A stretch of 64,000 bases of DNA. It comes from Megamerina dolium. Taxonomy: Eukaryota; Arthropoda; Insecta; Diptera; Megamerinidae. The stretch is taken from contig OY978525.1 of the NCBI GenBank assembly GCA_963854835.1, forward strand, positions 53,469,448 through 53,533,447, in the 5' to 3' direction. Numbering within the stretch: the stretch's first letter is position 1; every line of letters begins with the position of its first letter. A model generated the notes under the pieces. The model ran no database searches, was not told the DNA's origin, and saw only the letters and a program-made list of their open reading frames with translations. Below, in pieces: positions 10,633-20,667 of this stretch. A program made the translations under genes and the position numbers.

Positions 10633-11718
10633 ATGGTGAAGACACTACTAATACTTTTCGGAATTTTCTATATTTGCCCAACGGAAGTGCAAATACTAGA
10701 CTACTTGAATTCGCAGGTAATTTAAATTCACTTAGGACGAGCAAGACTGCAGAATGGAAACTTCAAACTTCAAACTTCAAACAACAATTATTAAATAACA
10801 GCACCTTATTACTATTCCTTCTCTATGATATAAAGGTACAAAAGATGCTCTAAAAAGAATTGACCGAAGGAAGAGACGATCAATCGATATCCTGGCGACG
10901 GCATGGAAATGGATAGCAGGTACCCCTGACCACTAAGACCACTCAATAGTCCTTAATAAGATTAAAGGTTTATTAGGGAACAAGGAGCGATAGAAAATTA
11001 TTAACAAAGACATTATCGACAGAATTAATTTACTAACAAACACAGCATATTAAGGACGGTACAAACACTACAGGAAGTAAGGAGAACAAAAGAAGAATCA
11101 TTTGCAAATAAGTCAAGAATTATCAAAGAAGAAATAGTAAATATCGAATACGCTAAAGTAGAGGTCATAAACTTGTTTTTATTATCAGAAAAAGAAATAG
11201 AAGAAGCAAAAATGTTTCTTGACTTAGAGAAATTTCCCTATACTAATTTAGAAGAAGTTCTCGGATTTGCTACATATGAGAATGTGTTAATATACGTTAT
11301 ATTATAAATCTAAAAGCTATAGACCAGATTATTTGTAAAAAATTAATAATTAAGCTTGTAAGCAGAATAATACAATCTTAAAAATAAATGTAATAATAAT
11401 ATATATGAAATAAATAAATCATGTAATGAATTCATGGAATTGACTATTTGATATCAAGATAATTTATTAGATATAAGTAATTCAAACTGTGTACGACAGA
11501 TTCTGACCAGAAAATCGCACTATGATAAACAATTAACATGTACCTTCAATACAAGAGATTTACCAAGGAACAATTCATTAACAGAAATGATGAAAGATCT
11601 TCATATAAACAATATTGAAGAAATAAACTCAATATCTACTAAAGAGAATTTAACATTTTCATTTTAGTCCTGTCCGTAATACTGCTTTTCGGCGTTTCCA
11701 TAATATTTTACATGTTTC
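10633..11718 (+). pseudogene. Second errantivirus: env remnant
   Basis: An ATG at 10633 opens a signal-peptide-like sequence (KTLLILFGIFYICP) that soon breaks. At about 10857-10925 the diagnostic basic motif RRKRRS is followed by ILATAWKWIAGTPDH. This has the same layout as the RRKR-GL...GT box of the first env but a different sequence, so it is a distinct errantivirus lineage. Helical, broken sequence follows, then a membrane anchor (VILLFGVSIIFYMF, about 11668-11715) directly interrupted by a mariner element. Multiple stops and frameshifts. The next LTR is not seen. Confidence 0.7.
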
Positions 11719-12707
11719 TAGAGCGGTCCCGGAACTACCCGACCTGACATATAGATAGCGGCAGTAGTTTGAAAAAATTTACTTTGGTGAAAAGTGGCAA
11801 CGTTCAGTATTTTTTTTTTGAGCCATCGAATTATTAACGACCTCAGTGAACTTGTAATCATGGAAAAAATTGGTTACCGCTATGTAATTCAATACTTTCA
11901 TTTGAATGGTCTTAGTTCAACGACTCCTTCGTTTACGACCATAAAATATTGGATGGTAGAGTTTAAACGAGGTAGTACGAGCTGCCAAGACGAACACCGT
12001 AGTGGTCGACCAATTGAGGAGACCACGCCAGAAACGGTTAAGAAAATCCACAAAATTGTATTGGATAATCGCCGGCTGAAGGTGCGTGAGCTAGGTGAAA
12101 TTACAGACATTTTAAAAAGTGCTATACGTCGTATATTGATCGAAAATTTCGAGATGAAAAAGCTGTGTTTAAGATGGGTGTTGCATTTGCTCACAATAGA
12201 ACAAAAACAATCGTGTCCAAAGAAGGCGAAGACAGTCCCATCTGCAGGCAAGGTTATGGCGTCTGTTTTTTGGAATGCACGTGGGATAATTTTTATTGAT
12301 TATATTCAAAAAGGAAATACAATCAACGGCGAGTATTATGCTTATTTGTTGCAGCGTTTAAGACAATGCACCAGTTCACACATCTGCTATTGCGATGGCC
12401 AAAATCAATAAGTTAAAGCTCAAATTGCTTCAGCAGGCATCTTATTCGCAGATTTAGCTCCTTCGAATTTTTTTCTATTTCCAATTTTTTAAAAATCGCT
12501 TGGTGGTAGAAATTTGCAAACAATGAAGAGGTGGAGTCTGCGGTAGATGGCTATTTTAATGAGCTAGACAGTTCACACAGGGTATCGAAGCTATAGAATA
12601 TCGCTGTATATAGCTAAAAGGAGATTATTGCGAGAAATAAAGAAAAATTGTGCCAAATTTGTTGTGTTTTCTTTGTAAGGTCGCTTTGTTATGGGACCAC
12701 CCTCTTA
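11719..12707 (+). mobile_element. mariner element, internally deleted
   Basis: About 989 bp between TA dinucleotides. The ends are imperfect inverted repeats (GAGCGGTCCC... at the left, complement of ...GGGACCACCCTC at the right), of the GAGGGTGGTCC type seen in some mariners. It lies inside the membrane-anchor region of the second env. A full mariner is about 1.3 kb; this one has lost internal parts of its transposase, so it is a non-autonomous deletion derivative. Confidence 0.8.
11794..12510 (+). pseudogene. mariner transposase with deletions
   Basis: The N-terminal paired-like domain is present: KYWMVEFKRGSTSCQDEHRSGRP and the second helix-turn-helix region, then LRWVLHLLTIEQKQ. The sequence then jumps to AGKVMASVFWNARGIIFIDYIQKG, so the segment with the first catalytic Asp (DETW box) is deleted. 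A second gap after NGEYYAYLLQRLR removes the HQDNA box with the second Asp. The third-Asp region (YSADLAPSNFFLF, about 12440-12475) remains in another frame. It cannot encode an active DD34D enzyme. Confidence 0.88.
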
Positions 12708-12797
12708 TAAAAACTTAATCACATATTTCTTATTAGAAAACATTATTGGAATTGACGTTTACGATAAATATTCTGCCTGTTTAAAGGAAAATACAGG

Positions 12798-12995
12798 ATG
12801 ATATGTAAATGTACGTATAAAATACAGAAGCGAATGCAACTTCCTAAGGAAGCAATTGCTTTATTAAGCTTTGCTGATGGCGACGCAGATACATTTTCGA
12901 CAAGTGACGTTGACGAAAAAGAAAAGGTTGACGAAGGCAATTTCAGCCTGGATACGATTTTGATCCCTCCGATTACAACTTGTTGCGATCGATGA
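12798..12995 (+). CDS. Small acidic ORF, unidentified
   Basis: A 65-codon frame with ATG: basic start, then an acidic stretch (FADGDADTFSTSDVDEKEKVDEGNF). The acidic composition recalls the N-termini of piggyBac-like transposases, but no catalytic region follows and the match is too weak to name. It is immediately followed by a mariner C-terminal scrap, so it may be part of a composite remnant. Coding status is doubtful. Confidence 0.25.
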   Translation: MICKCTYKIQKRMQLPKEAIALLSFADGDADTFSTSDVDEKEKVDEGNFSLDTILIPPITTCCDR

Positions 12996-13135
12996 CACAC
13001 AGCCTTGAAGAATAGCGCTTCCATTCTTACGAAGAAGCAAAAAATTGGGTCGGTTCATGGATTACCTCAAAACATGCCAACTTCTTCCGACGCGGAATCC
13101 GTATGGGATGGGAAAAAAGTAGTAGTGATAAAATT
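12994..13135 (+). pseudogene. mariner transposase C-terminal fragment
   Basis: In one frame the sequence reads FHSYEEAKNWVGSW followed by FFRRGIRM and WEKSS. This matches the conserved end of mariner transposases (YEEVKNW..W....FFRRGI..LPERWEKVV). The LPER segment is missing. It is a different mariner from 11719-12707, whose C-terminus it does not continue, and it has no recognised 5' part. Confidence 0.65.
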
Positions 13136-14559
13136 TTAATTTTCGAAAATAAACCACACGAACTTATTTATACTCCCAATATTAAATAAATTAGAATAAA
13201 AAATGAGTAAATTAATGATTTGACACATTGTAAAAATAACACGTAATAAAAAAAGAGTAAAAAAATATAAAAAAATACAAAACGAATTGACTGCAATACT
13301 GCGACGATGCAACAGTACGGGTCGTTTTCACAATGTACGGTTAAATTTGCCTTTAACCAGAGAATAGCTAACCGTTAGCTCACAGTTAGATCTCTCATGA
13401 ATATCTTAAGAAAAGTTCACAAAAATGTCATTATAATATATAAAAACTACATGACAGCTTATATGATATTTGTTTATATTTATTTCATATAATATTAATA
13501 TCGCTAGTTTTAATTTTTTATATGTTTTGTATTGTAATTTTGATTTATGGTTCAACTACGTAAAACCGTAGACCGTAGAAAAAGAATTTCTTCGTATAGA
13601 ACCTACTTTTGTGAATATAAAATTTCAAATTTGCGATCGAAATTACTCAATAAAAGGCCTTTTGAATACCTTTTCGGTGATATCTAACATTTAAAACCTA
13701 TTTAGAATATTTTAAAAGTAATGATCAAAATAAGAAATTTGTTTTTGTTTCAAAAACCAATTTTTATTCCCAAAATAATCACTAGTGATATATAGAAAAT
13801 TTAGAACCATATTCAAGGCCATACAATTACCTTTAGAAAATGCTTATATATTTTTAATATTATATTAAAGTTGATATTTCAAGAAATTTTTCAATATGGA
13901 TGGCTTGCGATGGAAATACTTGTATATCTTTAAATTTAGTTTCGCGACCATCAGTATTTTTAGATAAAAGATTTTCTTGATAGACGGCCTTTGGCCGGGC
14001 GCAAAAAGAAAAAGAACCATTATAGGCCCGACGCCGTCTTCCCGACCATCAGTATATTTGGTTAAAAGTAGTTTTTGTTAAACGGTCTTTGGCCGGAGGG
14101 AAAAAAAGCCCTTATAGGCCCTATGCTGGCTTCACGACTATCAGCGTTTTTATCGAATTAGAAGAAATATATTACTATAATATATTAAAGCAATTTTCTT
14201 TAAATTCTATCATTTACATATATCACTATAATTCTCTTTTGCCTATACTTTTTCCGTATACACTTAATTGCAGTAGACAAAGTATGAATTCGATCGGGAA
14301 TTTGAAATTTGACCTTTAGCCACGCCTTACATGGGTGTTAGCGAGAAACAATTTTTTGGTTTTTTATATTCACAAAAAAGGCTCTATACGAAAAACATTT
14401 TTTTGTTTGGTTTCGTTTAAGTGGGCTATTCTGCACTGTGGTGGAAAGTGAAGCTAGTTTGAATAAATTTTACAATAAAGAATTTCTGACTTCTGACCAA
14501 TTGACATAACAATTCAATGTCAATTGGGATGACAATCAAACGAATCCCGCATTAAGAAA
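13136..14559. other. Spacer with a degenerate tandem repeat, no gene seen
   Basis: AT-rich DNA with short frames only. The one structured part is the tandem repeat at 13945-14165. Nothing else recognised. Confidence 0.5.
13945..14165. repeat. Tandem repeat, unit about 92-98 bp, 2.3 copies
   Basis: Units begin CGACCATCAGTA at 13945 and 14043 and CGACTATCAGCG at 14135. Each full unit contains a TTTGGCCGG core followed by a purine-rich stretch and TATAGGCCC. The units have diverged clearly. GC-rich cores in an AT-rich setting stand out. Function unknown. Confidence 0.75.
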
Positions 14560-15535
14560 CTATGAACTTTTTTCAAAGTTTGAATTTGGTGTTTTTTTTT
14601 AACCATAATGTAGTTTCTTTTCTCTTCTTTAAATTGTCTTTTTTTAATTTATTAAATATGCTCTTTGCTGAAGGAACTATTTCTGGTTTCGGAACAGGTA
14701 GTAGTCGCTGGGCGATAAATCTGGTGAATACGGTGGGTGGTCAAGCAATTCGTACTTTAATTCCTTGAATTTAACCATTGTGAAAACACTTGAGTGACGT
14801 GCATTGCCTTGATGAAAAAGGAATTTTTTTCCTTTAAACCGGTTCTCTTTTCGCGAATTTCTGCATCCAGTTTATCCAAAAGGTTACAATAGTATTCTGA
14901 GTTTATTGTTTTACCCTTCTCAAGATAATCAATCAAAAAAATCCCTTTTGCATCCCAAAAAACGGATGCTTTTTTGCTGATCGTCTGTCTTCACCTGCTT
15001 TGGAGCTGAACACTGTAATTGTTCCTGTTTCAATTTAGAATCATGGTGGTAGATCCAAGTCTCATCTGTAGTTATAAAAAGATGCAAGAAGACGGTTTTA
15101 TTCTGCTTAAAACGCTCCAAATTAAATTTTCGATTCAGCAATTCGAATGCGGCACCAGTTTTCCAAACAGCTTTCTCATATGTAATTTTTCATGCCAATT
15201 ATGGAGTACTCCTTCATCTGAGATGCCTATGGTATCAGCTATTTCGCACATAACTAATCGAACTTGCATTTTCACAAACAATAAGATGTACTTTTTCAAT
15301 AATATCTGGTGTCGATGCACTTTGCGGACGTCCAGTGCGTGGTTCATCTTCAATACTTGTACGACTAAGTTTAAATTCAGCAATCCAATTTTTGATTGTT
15401 GCATATGAAGGAGCACATTCACCTAACTCATTTACAATATCGGTATGGATTTCTGGTCCAGATAATAATTTTTCGATTTTTCAATTCTTCCATTTTAGAA
15501 AAACACTGCTACACCTCAATTTAAGCATCTGTTAA
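14560..15535 (-). pseudogene. mariner transposase remnant (minus strand)
   Basis: Read on the minus strand from 15535. The N-terminal part has EIHTDIVNELGECAPSYATIKNW and EPRTGRPQSAS (about 15310-15465) and a second helix region (VMCEIADTIGISDEG). The first catalytic Asp is in TTDETWIYHHD (about 15050), then CSAPKQVKTDDQQKS and GCKRDFF. The second catalytic position reads HQGNARHSS (about 14800), Gly instead of Asp. The third region YSPDLSPSDYYLF is present (about 14710-14740). There are several frameshifts. Catalytically dead. Terminal repeats were not identified, so the limits are approximate. Confidence 0.85.
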
Positions 15536-15829
15536 ACGAAGAATGAGTTGTCAGATTGATTTGATACGAAATATGAAATCATACATTGAACAAAAATTCA
15601 TTACCAGATAGCACTAGTAGACTTAAGATTTCAAGTACTTAATTTTTAAGCATCTAAAGCATCGTGTGAGCAGGGCTTTTGTTACTGAAGTCAAATGCTA
15701 TTGTTGGAAACTGGTTTGGTTTACCCCCGAGAAAGTGCGCTTCACTGTGTAATTTCGTATTACATTAAAATAAATAAATTCCACTTGCTTTTTTATATTC
15801 TAGACATATTTTATTCCATTCTTCCAAAA
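15536..15829. other. Short spacer between the mariner and Tc1-like remnants
   Basis: AT-rich sequence with no recognised coding or repeat content. It may include undetected ends of the two neighbouring transposons. Confidence 0.4.
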
Positions 15830-16400
15830 GGGCATTTCTTATGTAATCTTTGTTCGAAATCTCATGTTTCATTAATTCAATCTCTAGTTTCGGCCACAAA
15901 TTTTGATAATATTTAAATACGATGATTGGGAGGCATTTTGATTACTCTGGGACAATAATACAGCAGCCATTCCTTCAAAAAGTCAAGTTGAATGCTTGGG
16001 ATGATAGTCTCAGTAGAAATGATACGTGTCTTTTATGCCGATTTTTTTGGCACTTTGTACGCAATTATTTTGCAAAATATTTTAAATATTGAAATTTGTA
16101 CATAATCCCTTCAACAAATTTTATTTTACCAACACCAGTCACCAAACCCAGACCATTACGGGACGCTATTATATTTATCTGTCAGACGCAGATGCTTATG
16201 ATTCATATCCTGATTGTATTTTCTCCAAACTTTTACTCTACTCTCTGACCGAAAATTATTATATTGGTTTTCATCCGTGAATATCACGTTCTTCCAAAAT
16301 GAAATATCTTTCCTAATGTAACTGTGAGCAAACTGAAATAGTATGCTTTTATTCTTCTTGCTAAAGCTCAGTATGATGTGGAAAGTAAATTACGCCCCAA
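15830..16400 (-). pseudogene. Tc1-like transposase remnant (different family from copies A/B)
   Basis: On the minus strand from about 16400: DISFWKNVIFTDENQYN holds the first catalytic acidic region, then VKVWRKYNQD, a decayed HGGGSVMVW region, and EGIMYKFQYLKYF. Further on, the second-Asp box is decayed (YHPKHSTWLF for DNDPKHTS), followed by a KCLPI/SSYLNIIK region corresponding to the catalytic-Glu area. It resembles the copy A/B transposase in motif order but is far more degraded and divergent. Stops and frameshifts throughout; no terminal repeats found. Confidence 0.7.
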
Positions 16401-18540
16401 AAAGAAAATATAGTACATCAGATAATTTGAAATGAAATGGCAAAATTAATTGTTTTCGTTTACTTTCCTTAGAAAAGTACGCTGTTGAAAATAACTAGGA
16501 TTGATATTTGTGGTAGATTTGTAGACTTGTGAAGCCTTTATTATGACATTTCACGAAACAAAATATACGGGCATATGTTTACATCGTTAGAAAGTTTCAA
16601 ATTATTTAAATACTAGCCAGAATTTCGAAACGTTTGTTTATTTAATGTATTGTTGATTTCAGTAAGAGGGCTAACTGTTAGATTTTTTTCTTATTTTTTA
16701 TAGAATTAAGAACTGCATAGGTCAGTAAAATATTCAAAATTTTCTTATTTCTCACTTTGCATTTTTATAAAATAAATTTCTTAACAGTGGTTGTCAAAAA
16801 TGATATTTGACTCTTATTTTTACACCGACTAGGAAAATTGCCAAGTCTACAAAAATTAATTATGTTCTTCATATATTGAGTTTAACAAGGGGTTTCTATC
16901 GTGCAATTTCGTTCATCCTTCCGAAGGACTCTCCGAGTGGACTTGACGTTACATTTTATTTAGAACTGTTTCCCCAACATATCGCGTAGTTTCGGTACAC
17001 TCCAACCAAGGCCATCTTACTTTGTTTGAAAATCCACCTCATTTGACGTTCACGGAAGAGCTTTTTTTGGCTTATTTATCACTCGGTTTTCATTTTTAAA
17101 CTATTAATGATATTTTCAACTGTTGTTCAAGCCTTATTAAAATTTTTTGTAATCTCTCTTTATTATTAAAATTTTGGGCTAAACAATTGAAAGAATCTTG
17201 TTTACTAAAGTAAACAGATCAAAATAAAAGATTTTGAAAAAGTCAGCTCTGCTAGGGAGGATCATTTTCACTGTAACATGAATTTTTCTCCTATTTTGCT
17301 AAACGTATATTTTATGAAAAATGTAATTGAATGAATAATCTATTATTTTTTTTAATATATTAATTAAATGAACTTATGGAATTCTTTTATTTTTTGGTAA
17401 ATATAATAGTTTCCTGGCTGTTTTACAGCTCGAGTTGTTTGGTCACAGGTGCAGCCACTGTACTTTATCATAATTGCATCACATCACATATCTTCCTACT
17501 CGCCTCTCTACGAGACTTAATTGTTGCTATTCCCGAAAAGATGTAATAATAACAAACACTCGACAATTAAAATTAATATTCCAAATAAATATAAATGAGG
17601 AAACAACTACAAAAACAACTTGCTTTTCGTCTACCTTGTTGTTTGGTTTGTGCCAAGCAGAGTTTTGATAAATGTATTAATTTTTTAATGCTTATCATTT
17701 TAATACTAATCAAAAAGTCAGTGTACTTTTTTTTAAAGTTTAATGCAAATAAAAATTTAAATGCATTGATTTTAAAAACCTAATGCTTAATAAAATTTCA
17801 ATGAATTAATTCTAAAAAGAATAATGTTAATGGAAATTTTCTTCATTACCAGTCAAATTTTCAAATTATTGCTAATGCAATAACTTACTGCATTAAATGT
17901 ATAATAGGAGCATTTAAAAGCCTTATAAGTAAAAATCTTTGGTGACATTGAGGTTAAAATGATGTGGTCAGAAAAGAGAGTGGCGAATGCAGGAGATGGA
18001 AAATTTCATGCTAGTTATCTAAATTTGCATTATAACAATGTGAGTTCATTATAACAATTGGCAAATCCTTAAAAAATAATTCGCATTTCCACTATATAAT
18101 ACGGGATTGCAGTTTGGAAGGTTATGCTAAAAAAGTTATTAACAATTGTTCGAATGTAACATTAATGCATTAAAAAATTGATGCATTTTTCACAAACCTG
18201 GTACCAAGTAGGTGCATTCTCACTATTACATAAAACATGCTTATTGTATTTTCGAGCAACAACAAATTAATAAAATTATTCTCCCTTTATTGCATACTAA
18301 TACACAACAACAAAGTGCATTGCTTTGTATTGGCTTACATAATTTGATATAGTGGCACTGTGCATTATTGCTAAATATCGTTTTCCCTATTATCTTTTGT
18401 ATATTAAATAGCAACAAAATATAATTGTATTGGCTGGTGATTATATACAAGAAATATAATTGCAACAACAATTGTATTTTCTATTAGAAAAACATCTAGT
18501 GAGGAAAACAGTTACTCTCGCTCCTAGCCATTTTCACAAG
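16401..18540. other. Long spacer, no gene recognised
   Basis: About 2.1 kb of AT-rich DNA. Short frames lack recognisable domains. The part 17665-18192 shows a loosely palindromic arrangement of TTAATGCATTAA-like words and may be an old miniature transposon. I see no other signal. Confidence 0.45.
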
Positions 18541-18765
18541 TCAGTGGGATGCTATTTTTGTATATTTGTGTTCCTCAAAAGTCACGTTAACCATATTTTA
18601 TAATAAATTGGAACGACTGTCATGCCTTTCTTACAGATCGGTATCAGAATTAGGATTCAGTCACAAATATCAGAAGTGGTACTGGGCAATCCGGCCATTC
18701 AACATTCCCAAACGTCCTAGGTGTCCTCCGGTAGACTCACAAAGGATACACACATATCTCGCCAG

Positions 18766-19110
18766 TGTTACAACTGGTGATTTTCTATTGTGCTGAAAGA
18801 CACATCCGCTTCGCCATTAGCCCGATTTCCTGAAATTAGCAGTTGATCAACGTTACAGTAGTTAAAAAACGCAAAGTGTGTCATGCTCTTTAGCTTACTC
18901 GCACGATTATAGTAATTGTTGTAGCTGATTCCCGTGCTCATCCTTCCGACAAAGCACTCGTTGTAAAGCAACTCCCGTGTCAACTTTGGATCATTATCTC
19001 AACAATCTCGTCAGTTATGTGTTTCCCAGCTGTAAGCAGCTTTGAATATGGCATTCATCACTACATTCTGTAGATCGGTTTCGACAAACTTCCACGTTCG
19101 TCTACTCATG
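18766..19110 (-). pseudogene. Unidentified broken coding-like segment
   Basis: On the minus strand a coding-like stretch begins MSRRTWKFVETDLQNVV (about 19105), is interrupted by stops near 19010-19020, and continues in 18983-18768 with ELLYNECFVGRMSTGISYNNYYNRAS and HFAFFNYCNVDQLL. Composition is less AT-biased than the surroundings, and residue choice looks protein-like rather than random. I cannot assign it to a family. It could be a decayed TE ORF or a fragment of a host gene. Confidence 0.3.
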
Positions 19111-19599
19111 CTCAATACGATAAGCACCAGAGACTAAATAGCGATAGAAAACATCTCAAATGACAAATTATTAAATTCCTCACAACAACAAAACACTACT
19201 GTCACCGTCCGTTCTGTAGAAGTATGCACCATCTGCATCAATGCACAGAATTCCTAAACATACGGTTGAAGAGAGAATACTATTTGTGCGTTAGTATAAA
19301 ATTTGCCTAAACCATTATTGCGAGCCTAATTATAAAATATACACATATACATATTTTGCCTCGCGACATATTTCCCGAAATTGTGAAATCCATATTTATG
19401 CATACACATACCGCCATTGCTCACAATCCATATCAATATCACTTATAATTATGGAATACCAGAGCATTGAGCCAACTGAGTTGCAGTTGGGTGTAAAAAA
19501 GCTGACAAACCACTTTCCACACAGTTTGAAGTAAACGGTTTTATAAAAATGATAATAAGAGCACCCTTCATTCTAATACCTCTACCTTTCCGATAACCA

Positions 19600-19642
19600 G
19601 TGTTGAGTGTCCTTCCGGAGCTTTAGGAAGGACACTCAACAC
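19600..19642. repeat. Perfect 17-bp inverted repeat (hairpin)
   Basis: GTGTTGAGTGTCCTTCC at 19600-19616 is followed after a 9-nt loop (GGAGCTTTA) by its exact reverse complement at 19626-19642. It lies about 230 bp upstream of an LTR-type primer-binding site, so it could belong to an LTR or leader, but neither LTR end is defined. Confidence 0.85.
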
Positions 19643-19868
19643 TTAGGGCGTTAGGTCGTCGGTACCTCACGGTAAAAGCGCCGTTGTGGTACATTTATTA
19701 TTCGCAAACAATAACCCACGTTCTCCCGGTTCATTTACTGGTGGATCTGTTGGTCATAGCAAAGTAGCTACATTCAAAGGGGGTGATAAGGGAAGGGATT
19801 TCGTCTAACGACTAGGGGCTAATAGTTGGATAACGTGGTGTTGTGGGGAAAAATAGTATACAACATTT

Positions 19869-20545
19869 TGGCGCAGCTGGTAGGATGCCGTACCGTAACT
19901 CAGTCGTTAGTTCTAGTTTGTGTTTCCTTTTTTGGGTGAATTGAACAATAAATCCTATGATACATTAGCAAGAGAACTAGACGTTGAAATGACCGAGTCA
20001 ATCGACTTCGTGTAGAGCATGATTAAGCAACACAGCACATATGAGCAATTCCAGCTCATAAAATCACTGATCATACATCACGGAAGGGTACTGACACCAA
20101 CTTCTAGAAGTAGAGATTTTGAAAATAAATAAGTAATTAGAAGATTTGTTAAGAGAAAAAGGTATTTCAGAAGAATTTATAGAAAAAAGACTAAGAACCT
20201 CAGTTGATCCTTAGAACCTAAGTGTGCTTCAAGCATAAGTTAGAGATCTCGAAAGAGAACGCTACCTAGCTTAAGAGACACCTCTTCGTCGTCGTACACC
20301 TGTAAGGAAAACAAAATCAGAGCCTCAACCAGAAATATAATTAGAACCAAAGCCAAAGATACGTATTGACGAAATAGCACAGACGGTCAGTAAACTGGTC
20401 CCAGAACTGAAGCACGGCAGTTAATTCTTAGGCGCGAATTAGTAAGAAAGGCCATAAAACCCGATGAGTTAGAAGATTTCGTATCCTGTATAACACAGCG
20501 ACTATACGGAGATGTCTATAACTTGGTATTGAGTAAAAAATTAAC
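19869..20545 (+). mobile_element. LTR-element leader and gag remnant with Ser-type PBS
   Basis: TGGCGCAGCTGGTAGGATG at 19869 is a close relative of the tRNA-Ser primer-binding site of 17.6/297-type errantiviruses. So an LTR ends at about 19868. Downstream, a heavily mutated frame begins MTESIDFV and carries LIKSLIIHHG. A Gag-like end reads PDELEDFVSCITQRLYGDVYNLVLS (about 20460-20530), the motif layout seen in errantiviral Gags. It is cut at about 20545 by the 3' tail of the I-like element. No pol follows. Confidence 0.6.
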
Positions 20546-20667
20546 TATTTATTTATTTATTTTACAGAATTAGATTATTAACTAAATTAATACGTAATTG
20601 AGAGTATAGCAGCAATAGCTGCTTCAGCTGCTTATGGATGAAAGAAGAGAGTTAAATAAGACAGTTA

